From: Shinella lacus
Lineage (GTDB): Bacteria > Pseudomonadota > Alphaproteobacteria > Rhizobiales > Rhizobiaceae
Length of the DNA stretch: 64,000 bases
Direction: 5' to 3'
Assembly (NCBI RefSeq): GCF_010994755.1
Contig: NZ_WHSB02000001.1
Span: 744,001-808,000 of the forward strand
A program made the position numbers and the translations under genes. The notes under the pieces are model-generated. The model saw only the letters and a program-made list of their open reading frames with translations. It was not told where the DNA came from and did no database searches. Position 1 is the stretch's first letter, and the number at the start of each line of letters is the position of its first letter. Positions 49,952-57,346 of this stretch are shown here, piece by piece.

Positions 49952-51739
49952 ATGCATACCACCCAGTTGATCGCTGAAAGGGCAACCTTCCAGAGTTTTG
50001 CCAACTGCTATCTGCGCGAAATCAATCCCGGCATGGCGGTCCGCCATGTCGACGGCGACGGCCGCACCGTCGAGGGCATCGAGTGGACGCTGGCGGCGCC
50101 GCGCATCATCCTGCGTGCCGAAATCACCTCGCGCTCGGCCTGCGGGCCCTGCCATTTCGGCACGCTGTGGACCCGGCCGGTGACCGATCCGCAATGGCGC
50201 AGCGTCGAACCGATGAGCGCCCTGCCCTGGCTGGTGCAGGATGCCTGCCGCCTTTTCGAGGGCAGCCAGCGCGAAAGTGCGCGGGCCTATGAACTCGGCC
50301 TCATGCTGCGCGTGCTGCAAAGCTACCAGCATACGGCGGAGAACATCGAGGTCGCGCGGCCGCTTTCCGCCGATCGCTTCACCTTCCTGGAGGCCGAACA
50401 GTCCATCGTCTACGGCCACTGGCTGCACCCGACGCCGAAAAGCCGGCAGGGCATGACCTTCTGGCAGCAGGAGACCTATGCGCCGGAATATTCCGGGCAT
50501 TTTCGCCTCAGCTATTTCGCCGCCGCCGATCATCTCGTGCGCCAGGACAGCGCGCGGACGCAAACGGCCGCGGCCATCGTGCGCTCGCTGGTGCCGGCCG
50601 GCCTTGCGCAGGAGCGACTGCGATCGGGCGAAACGCTGGTGCCTATGCATCCGCTCCAGGCCGACGCGCTGATGCTCGATCCGGATATCCAGGGGCTGAT
50701 CGAAAGCGGCAGCCTGCGGCCGCTGGGCAGCTTCGGACCGGCTTTTTCCGCCACCTCGTCGGTGCGCACCGTCTATAGTCCGGACCATCCCTGGATGCTG
50801 AAATTCTCGCTTCCGGTGCGCATCACCAATTCGCTGCGCATCAACCGCCGGCACGAGCTGGAGGCGGGCGTGGCGATCGCCAAGCTGGTCGACCGGGCCG
50901 GCATCGCGGCACGCTACGGCACGTTCGGCATCATCCAGGACCCGGCCTATATCACGCTCGATTTGCCGGACCGCGAGGAAAGCGGTTTCGAAATCATCCT
51001 GCGCGAAAACCCGTTCGTGCAAGGTCGCGACAGAGGCATCGCGACGATTGCGGCGCTAACCGCCGATCTCCTGCCCGGCCGGGCCTCGCTTCTCTCGCAA
51101 ATCGTGCGCCGGCTGGCGGACGCGACGGCGCAAAGCCTGTCCCGCGTCGCCACGATCTGGTTCGAGCGCTACCTCGATCACGCGCTCGAACCGCTGCTGC
51201 GCCTCTATGACGACTTCGGCATCGCGCTCGAAGCGCACCAGCAGAACAGCCTTGTCGACGTTTCCACCGGCTTTCCCTCGGCCTTCTACTACCGGGACAA
51301 CCAGGGTTTTTACCTCGCCGAAAGCCATCGCGCGTCCCTCGCCGCCCTCGTGCCCGAAACCGAACGGATCGACGGCCTCTATTTCGACGAGGCCGAAATC
51401 CGCGACCGTTTCGCCTATTACGCCATCGTCAACCAGGTCTTCTCCATCATCAGCCGCATGGGCCATGACGGACTGGCGGACGAGGAAGCGCTGCTTTCGC
51501 TGCTGCGCCGGCGGCTCGCAACGCTCGCGTTGGTCATGACCGGCGCCGGGCGGCGCTTTGCCGAAAGCCTGCTCCACGCGCCGACCATCGCCTCCAAGGC
51601 GAACCTGCGGGCGCGGCTCTTCGGTGTCGACGAGCTTCAGGCGCACGATACGAGTTCGCTCTATCGCCGCATCAGCAATCCATTGTGGGACGGCGAACAG
51701 GCCGCAATCGAGAGGCAGGTCCATGCCATTGCCTCTTGA
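49952..51739 (+). CDS. asbA: NIS siderophore synthetase, AsbA-like (IucA/IucC family)
   Basis: 595 residues from ATG 49952. IucA/IucC fold: ETLVPMHPLQADALM, SATSSVRTVYSPDHPWMLKF, SLPVRITNSLRINRRHELEA, and the FhuF-like C-terminal portion (ALEAHQQNSLVDVS). In petrobactin synthesis AsbA couples citrate to spermidine using ATP. First gene of the asb-like operon; stop overlaps the next start by 17 bases. The symbol is by position and family; the polyamine is not shown. Confidence 0.85.
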   Translation: MHTTQLIAERATFQSFANCYLREINPGMAVRHVDGDGRTVEGIEWTLAAPRIILRAEITSRSACGPCHFGTLWTRPVTDPQWRSVEPMSALPWLVQDACRLFEGSQRESARAYELGLMLRVLQSYQHTAENIEVARPLSADRFTFLEAEQSIVYGHWLHPTPKSRQGMTFWQQETYAPEYSGHFRLSYFAAADHLVRQDSARTQTAAAIVRSLVPAGLAQERLRSGETLVPMHPLQADALMLDPDIQGLIESGSLRPLGSFGPAFSATSSVRTVYSPDHPWMLKFSLPVRITNSLRINRRHELEAGVAIAKLVDRAGIAARYGTFGIIQDPAYITLDLPDREESGFEIILRENPFVQGRDRGIATIAALTADLLPGRASLLSQIVRRLADATAQSLSRVATIWFERYLDHALEPLLRLYDDFGIALEAHQQNSLVDVSTGFPSAFYYRDNQGFYLAESHRASLAALVPETERIDGLYFDEAEIRDRFAYYAIVNQVFSIISRMGHDGLADEEALLSLLRRRLATLALVMTGAGRRFAESLLHAPTIASKANLRARLFGVDELQAHDTSSLYRRISNPLWDGEQAAIERQVHAIAS

Positions 51740-54710
51740 GAACCCGGCTGCACCACGCGACCGCGTGCTGCGCCAGCTTGTCGCCGCGCTGATTTTCGAA
51801 CGGCTGGTGACGGTCGATGATGCCGGGGGCCGGCTGTCGTGGCAGCTCGCCGGACGGGACTACCGTTGCCGCGGTCGCATCGGCCCCTTCGGGCGTCCGC
51901 GCATCGCGCCGGCATCGGTCGAGATGCGCGGTGACGATGGCGCATGGATGCCCGCCGCCATGGCCGTGCTGCTCGGCGCCCTGCCCGGACCGGAACGCAA
52001 CCGCCAGAAACTCCTGTCGGAGCTGGAGCTGACCGTCTCCTTCGCCAGCTGGAACCGGGCCAACATCGCCGCCCGCGACCGCCGCAGCCTCTCCTTCGCC
52101 GGCATCGAGGCAGCGCTGGACGAGGGCCACCCCTACCATCCCTGCTACAAGGCGCGCGCCGGCTTTTCCTTCGAAGACAACCGCGCCTACGGGCCGGAAG
52201 CGGCACAACCCTTCCAACTCCTTTGGCTGCTCGTCGCCCGCAAGCACTTGCGCCACGCCCTGCCGACGGCGGAGGACGCCTTCTGGCGCCGGGAGCTGGG
52301 GGAAGAGACATTTTGCGATCTCCAGTCGCGCCGCGCGGCCCTCGGCCTTTCGCAAGAGGGTTTCGGCCTCGTCCCCATCCATCCCTGGCAATGGCAGCAC
52401 CTGAAGGACGACCGCCTGGCCGAATGGCTGGCCAAGGGCGACGTGCACATGCTGGGGCCGGCCGGCGACCGCTATCTCGCCAGCCAGTCGATCCGCTCGC
52501 TGCACAATCTCGACGCCCCGCGCCGGGCAAGCGTCAAGCTCTCGCTCGGCATCGTCAACACCTCGTCGCGCCGCATCCTGACGCCGCATTCGGTCTGCAC
52601 CGCGCCGGTGATTTCGGACTGGATCGGCCGCGTCGTCGAGGGCGATCCGCTCTTCGCGGAGCGCTATCCGCTGACGATCCTGAAGGAATATGCCGGCCTC
52701 ATCGCTGACCGGCACGGCCCGCTCGCCGGCGAGATCGCGGCGATCTGGCGCCACAGCGCGGAGGCGACGCTTGCGCCCGGCGAGGCCATCGTGCCCTTCA
52801 ACGCGCTTGCCGTCATCGAGGCCGATGGCCAGCCGTTCATCGCGCCGTGGCTTGCCCGATACGGCCTTTCTGCCTGGTTCGAACGGCTGGTCGAGGTCGC
52901 CGTGCTGCCGGTCTGGCATCTGCTCGTCTGCCACGGCATCGCCGTGGAGGCCCATGCGCAGAACATGCTGCTCGTCCACCGCGACGGATGGCCGGTGCGC
53001 CTCATCCTGCGCGATTTCCACGAGAGCATGGAATATGCCCGGCATTTCCTGCGCGAGCCGAGCCTGGAACCAAATTTTCCAGCGATGGATCCGGAATACG
53101 CGACGGCCGAGCCCGACGATTTCTACTGGACCGAGCAGCTCGACATGCTGCGCATGCTGGTGACGGACACGCTCTTCGTCCACAACCTCACCGACCTCAC
53201 GCATCTGGTCGAAACGGCCTTCGGCACGCCCGAAGCCGCGCTCTGGGACAAGATCGGCCGGCGGCTCGAAACCTATGCCGCCGAGCACGGCCTTGCCGCC
53301 CGGCAGGCCCGGCTTGGCCACGCCGCGGCAAGCATCCGCGCGGAATCGCTGGTCACGCGAAAACTCTTCGCCGCCGCGCCCGAATATCACCACGACATTC
53401 CCAATCCCTTCGCCCCCGCCCGGGCGAGGAAAGGAGACCTCATGCTGCAAATCGATGACCGCGCTTACGAGTGCCGCGCGTTCGAGACCCTCGTCGACGC
53501 CATGGCGGAGGCCGCCGGGCTCGACCGCGAACCCATCGGCCGCCTCGCCGTCTGCTTCCCGGAAACGGCCGACTGGCTGGCGCTGTTCTTCGCCATCCGC
53601 GCCCGGGGCGGCAGCGTGCTGCCCATCCATCCCGGCACACCCTATGCCGCCGCGCTGAAACTTGCGCAGAATGCCGGCTGCGACCGGCTCTACTATAACA
53701 GCGTGACGCCCGAACGGCTTGCCGACACCGTCACCTCCGAAGGCCAGCTCCTGCAAATGAGCTCGGGCACGACAGGCGCGCCAAAATGCATCGCGCGCAG
53801 CTGGGCGGAGATCGACGCCGAAGTGGAGACCTATGTGCGCGCATTCCGCGAGCCCGAGGACATGACCCCGGTCGTCGCCTGCCCGACCACCCATTCCTAC
53901 GGCCTCATCTGCGGCATCCTCGTCGCGCTGAAGCGCAGCCAGGCGCCCGTCATCGTCAACACGGCCAACCCGAAATACCTGCTGCGGCGCCTGCGCGAGA
54001 CCGAGCGCCCGCTGCTCTACTCCTCCCCCGCAATCCTGCACACGCTGGCGCGACTGACGCCGGAGGGGGAGAAGATGCACGCGCTGATGACCTCGGGCAC
54101 GCTCTTGCCCGACGCCTGGTTCACGGCGATCCGCTCGAAGACCACACACATGTTCCAGCAATATGGCTGCTCGGAATCAGGCTGCATCGCCATCAACCCG
54201 GACCTCGCCGCCGCGGGCGACATGGGCTATGTGCTGCCGCATCTCGCCCTTGAGACCGGCGCCGGCATCGACGCGCCCGGCGAGATCGTGGTCGCGGGCG
54301 GCCGCAAGCGCATCGAGACGCGGGACCTCGGCTATCGCCGGGCGGACGGCATGCTCGTCTTCATCTCCCGCCTCGACGACATGATCAACGTGTCGGGCCT
54401 CAACGTCTATCCGAAGGATGTCGAGGATGCCGTGATGGTCATGCCCGATGTCACGGATGCCGTCGCCTTCCGCCGCGAGGACCGCTTTGCCGGCGAACGG
54501 GTCGGCCTGCTGTTTTCCGCCAGCAAGGACGTGGAGCCGAATGTTGTGCGCACCTGGTGCGCCGAGCGCCTCGCCGGCCACCAGTTGCCGACCGAAATCC
54601 TCCAGGTGCCCGCCGTGCCGCGCCAGGCGAACGGCAAGATCAGCCGCCGCGACGTGGCGGCACGTTTTGCGGCCGGCGAATTCACCCCGAACAAGGAGGC
54701 CGCCGAATGA
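51723..54710 (+). CDS. asbB/asbC: Fused AsbB-AsbC: NIS synthetase plus acyl-adenylating ligase
   Basis: 995 residues from ATG 51723. About residues 1-565 are a second IucA/IucC synthetase (FVPIHPWQWQHL-type VPIHPWQWQHLKDDRLAEWL, LDAPRRASVKLSLGIVNTSS, AQNMLLVHRDG, ILRDFHESMEY). After a linker, residues 574-995 are an AMP-ligase of the AsbC type: MSSGTTGAPK at 679-688, TTHSYGLICGILVALKRSQA, FQQYGCSESGCIAINPDLAA, and RLDDMINVSGLNVYPKDVED. In Bacillus these are separate AsbB and AsbC. An in-frame ATG at 53442 (residue 574) follows AAGGAG by seven bases, so AsbC might also be made alone. Confidence 0.88.
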   Translation: MPLPLENPAAPRDRVLRQLVAALIFERLVTVDDAGGRLSWQLAGRDYRCRGRIGPFGRPRIAPASVEMRGDDGAWMPAAMAVLLGALPGPERNRQKLLSELELTVSFASWNRANIAARDRRSLSFAGIEAALDEGHPYHPCYKARAGFSFEDNRAYGPEAAQPFQLLWLLVARKHLRHALPTAEDAFWRRELGEETFCDLQSRRAALGLSQEGFGLVPIHPWQWQHLKDDRLAEWLAKGDVHMLGPAGDRYLASQSIRSLHNLDAPRRASVKLSLGIVNTSSRRILTPHSVCTAPVISDWIGRVVEGDPLFAERYPLTILKEYAGLIADRHGPLAGEIAAIWRHSAEATLAPGEAIVPFNALAVIEADGQPFIAPWLARYGLSAWFERLVEVAVLPVWHLLVCHGIAVEAHAQNMLLVHRDGWPVRLILRDFHESMEYARHFLREPSLEPNFPAMDPEYATAEPDDFYWTEQLDMLRMLVTDTLFVHNLTDLTHLVETAFGTPEAALWDKIGRRLETYAAEHGLAARQARLGHAAASIRAESLVTRKLFAAAPEYHHDIPNPFAPARARKGDLMLQIDDRAYECRAFETLVDAMAEAAGLDREPIGRLAVCFPETADWLALFFAIRARGGSVLPIHPGTPYAAALKLAQNAGCDRLYYNSVTPERLADTVTSEGQLLQMSSGTTGAPKCIARSWAEIDAEVETYVRAFREPEDMTPVVACPTTHSYGLICGILVALKRSQAPVIVNTANPKYLLRRLRETERPLLYSSPAILHTLARLTPEGEKMHALMTSGTLLPDAWFTAIRSKTTHMFQQYGCSESGCIAINPDLAAAGDMGYVLPHLALETGAGIDAPGEIVVAGGRKRIETRDLGYRRADGMLVFISRLDDMINVSGLNVYPKDVEDAVMVMPDVTDAVAFRREDRFAGERVGLLFSASKDVEPNVVRTWCAERLAGHQLPTEILQVPAVPRQANGKISRRDVAARFAAGEFTPNKEAAE
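53431..53444 (+). promoter_or_regulatory. Internal ribosome-binding site and start inside the AsbB-AsbC fusion
   Basis: AGGAAAGGAG followed by ACCTC and ATG (53442) in frame. The ATG begins exactly where the AsbC domain begins (MLQIDDRAYE). This is a strong site by local standards and looks like the retained start of a formerly separate gene. Confidence 0.55.
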
Positions 54711-56002
54711 GCGAAGCCGATATCATCGCCGCCATCCGCACGGTGCTTGCCGAGCACATGGCGCATCCGCACATGCAGGCCTTCGCGCCCGATGCCCGGC
54801 TCAACGAGGATCTTTATCTCGATTCCGTGCTGGTCCTGCAGATCTTCCTCAACCTCGAACTGGAATTCGGCGTCAGCGTGCCGGAGGAAATCATCAACCG
54901 GCAGGATATTTCGACCGTCGCCGACCTCGCCGCCCTGCTCGCCCGAGGCGCCACGCCCGCCGCACCGAGCGTCACCGCCGGCGAAGGCGTGCATGGCGAG
55001 CTCGACTACGACATCAAGGTCCATTGCTTCGTGAGCTGCGTCTGCGACGGCCTGAAACGCCGCGGGCTCGACCACCGGCCCTATTATTTCGGCATCTGGG
55101 ATACGGAATTCGCCGTCAGCGACCGCCACCGGATCCTCTACCACGCCCCCGGCATCACCCAGGATTTCTTCCACCGCTGGTACGAACGCCTCTACGGCGT
55201 CACCGTCGAGGACTGGTACGACCATGCAAAATCCAAGGACGAGAACGTCGCGACCCTGCTGGACCGCATCGAGAACCGGCCGGCCGCCGGCAGCGTGATG
55301 GTGATGCTCGACATGTTTCACCTGCCGGAGCGCGAGAACAAGTTCAACCAGAACCCCTTCCCGCACTTCCTGATGCTGGAGAAACACGAGGACCCCTCGC
55401 TGTTCCGCGTGCTGGACCCGGATTATCGCTGGGAGGGCGAGATCGACCGCGACACGGTGCTCAACGCCGTGCGCCAGCCGACGGCCGCCGGCGGCTACGC
55501 CTTCGATTCCAGCGCGGCCCGGCCGCCGGAAGACGCCGATGTGGGCGACTATTTCGAGGCCTGCTTCAAGCCGCATGCGAACCCGCTTGCCGATCGCCTT
55601 CGCGAGATCGTTCGCGCGCATCTCACGGGAAAGAGCGGCCTGACGCTCGCCGACCTGCCGCTTGCCGTGCGCGAGCTGCCGATCATCACCATCCGCAAAT
55701 ATGCCTATGAGCACGGCTTCGCCTATTTCTGGCGCGCCCTGAAGCTGCCGGCGGCGGAATTCGACCCGTGGTGCGACGAGATCGAGACGCTGATCCAGCT
55801 CCTGAAGTCGCTGCATTACGATTGCATGAAGCTCGGCCAGACGGCCGACCCGGCGCTCGCCGCCGCCGTCCTCAAGCGCATCGACGAGGCTGACGCGCAG
55901 GAATTCAAGCTGAAGCACAAGCTCGCCGAAATCTTCGACCTCTGGCGCGCCGCGCGCTTTCCCGCCGACATTCACCGCCAAGCCCTGAAGGTGGCCCAAT
56001 GA
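54707..56002 (+). CDS. asbD/asbE: Fused AsbD-AsbE: acyl carrier protein plus petrobactin condensing protein
   Basis: 431 residues from ATG 54707, overlapping the previous stop as ATGA, with AAGGAGG upstream. Residues 1-82 are an acyl carrier protein (AFAPDARLNEDLYLDS, phosphopantetheine Ser40, ELEFGVSVPEEIINRQDIS). A linker (TPAAPSVTAGEGVHGE) leads to residues 92-431, an AsbE-like protein (DYDIKVHCFVSCVCDG, RHRILYHAPGITQDFFHRWY, YEHGFAYFWRAL). AsbC loads 3,4-dihydroxybenzoate on AsbD, and AsbE passes it to the polyamine arms. Bacillus keeps these as two genes. Confidence 0.85.
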   Translation: MSEADIIAAIRTVLAEHMAHPHMQAFAPDARLNEDLYLDSVLVLQIFLNLELEFGVSVPEEIINRQDISTVADLAALLARGATPAAPSVTAGEGVHGELDYDIKVHCFVSCVCDGLKRRGLDHRPYYFGIWDTEFAVSDRHRILYHAPGITQDFFHRWYERLYGVTVEDWYDHAKSKDENVATLLDRIENRPAAGSVMVMLDMFHLPERENKFNQNPFPHFLMLEKHEDPSLFRVLDPDYRWEGEIDRDTVLNAVRQPTAAGGYAFDSSAARPPEDADVGDYFEACFKPHANPLADRLREIVRAHLTGKSGLTLADLPLAVRELPIITIRKYAYEHGFAYFWRALKLPAAEFDPWCDEIETLIQLLKSLHYDCMKLGQTADPALAAAVLKRIDEADAQEFKLKHKLAEIFDLWRAARFPADIHRQALKVAQ

Positions 56003-56835
56003 GACTTTCGCTCTGCACGATCACCTTCCGTCACCACCTGATCTCGCTCGACGAGATCGCCGCCTTCGCCCGCACCAATGGTTTCGACGGCGTGGAGCTC
56101 TGGGGCATGCACGCCCGCAGCCTCGAACACCGCACCGACCGCGACGGCGACTGGCTGGCGGGGCTCGGGCTCAACGTGCCGATGCTCAGCGACTACCTGC
56201 CGCTGGAGGCCGATCCGGTCGAACTACGCCGGCGCATGTTCGCGCTCATCCGCCTCGCCCGCCGCTGGCAGGCACGAAAGATCCGCACCTTCGCCGGCTG
56301 CAAGGGGAGTGCCGCGACCAGCGAGGACGAACGCCGCCTGATCGCGACAAGGCTTCGCGAACTGTCAGCACTCGCCGAGGATCACGGCCTGTCGCTGCTG
56401 GCCGAGACCCATCCGAACACGATCGCCGATTGCGGCGCCTCGACGCTGCGGCTGATCGAGGAGGTCGGCCACGACGCCTTCGGCATCAATTTCGATACTT
56501 TGCATGTCTGGGAGGGCGGCGATGATCCCGTGGCCTTCCACCGCACGATCCGCCCGCATGTGCGCCACTACCACTTCAAGAATATTCGCGCGCGCAGCGA
56601 TCTCGCGGTCTTCGAGCCCGCCAATGTCTATTCCCCGGCGGGCCGGCGCGAGGGCATGACACGGCTTTTCGAAGGCACGGTCGACTACCAGCCCTTCCTG
56701 GAGGAGATTTCGGGCGACGACACCGTCGAGGCCTCGCTGGAATGGTTCGGCGCCGATTGCATGGAGGTCCTGCGCCACGACCGCCGGGTGCTCGCGGAAA
56801 CCGCCGCTCCCGGCCTGAGATTACGGGCAGGCTAG
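55999..56835 (+). CDS. asbF: 3-Dehydroshikimate dehydratase, AsbF-like
   Basis: 278 residues; start overlaps the previous stop as ATGA. Closely follows Bacillus AsbF: LCTITFRHHLISLDEIAAFA, NGFDGVELWGMHARSL, LAETHPNTIADCGASTLRLI, INFDTLHVWEGGDDPVAF, HYHFKNI and EASLEWFG, so the TIM-barrel metal site is intact. It makes 3,4-dihydroxybenzoate from 3-dehydroshikimate, the catechol unit of petrobactin. Last gene of the operon; no transporter or receptor gene follows within the window. Confidence 0.88.
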   Translation: MRLSLCTITFRHHLISLDEIAAFARTNGFDGVELWGMHARSLEHRTDRDGDWLAGLGLNVPMLSDYLPLEADPVELRRRMFALIRLARRWQARKIRTFAGCKGSAATSEDERRLIATRLRELSALAEDHGLSLLAETHPNTIADCGASTLRLIEEVGHDAFGINFDTLHVWEGGDDPVAFHRTIRPHVRHYHFKNIRARSDLAVFEPANVYSPAGRREGMTRLFEGTVDYQPFLEEISGDDTVEASLEWFGADCMEVLRHDRRVLAETAAPGLRLRAG

Positions 56836-56841
56836 CCTACC

Positions 56842-57192
56842 TTATTCGTGCACCTCCGCCCAATGCGGATATGTCACATAGGCGGTGAGCGCGCCCTCTC
56901 CATCTGTCGTGATGGTCACCGCTTCGCCCTTGGGCATGTAAACGATCTCGCCCGGCCCCGCCGTGACCGTGCCGGCACCAGTGGAAACGGCAAGCCGGCC
57001 TTCCAGAACAATCATCACGTCATCGACGGCCATCGTCTCGGTGAGCGTCTGGCCGGGCGCGTAGCGGCCATAGCCGACGGTGATCGGCCCGCCGTGCCTC
57101 TCATCCACCAGGTTCCCGACGAATATATCCGCATCCTGTCCCGGCGACCGAACCAGGGTCGCGTCGGCAATACTGAACTTCTGAACCTTCAT
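56842..57192 (-). CDS. Cupin domain protein (ethanolamine-utilisation EutQ-like)
   Basis: 116 residues from ATG 57192 with GGGAGAG upstream. Single cupin barrel: YGRYAPGQTLTETMAVDDVM, IVLEGRLAVSTGAGTVTAGP and GEIVYMPKGEAVTITTDGEG. Ends six bases before the convergent AsbF stop. Metal-binding His residues of classical cupins are few, so the role (ligand sensing or sugar/acid binding) is open. Confidence 0.85.
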   Translation of the reverse strand: MKVQKFSIADATLVRSPGQDADIFVGNLVDERHGGPITVGYGRYAPGQTLTETMAVDDVMIVLEGRLAVSTGAGTVTAGPGEIVYMPKGEAVTITTDGEGALTAYVTYPHWAEVHE

Positions 57193-57346
57193 CGTTCTCT
57201 CCCTTTGTCTCTTGGGAGGTAGTGCGGTTGATGAACGTGCCAAGGCCATTGCCACAGGCACCGTTGCCGTCGCGGCGAAAACGCGACATAACTCGGGTTG
57301 CCAGACCTCCGCCCGTCAGGTTGCGGTGGCAAAGGGTGGAGGAACG

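Noticed and set aside
51672-54161. Open frame of 829 codons on the minus strand
   Set aside because: Antisense to the AsbB-AsbC fusion, whose motifs run throughout. No family features on the minus strand.
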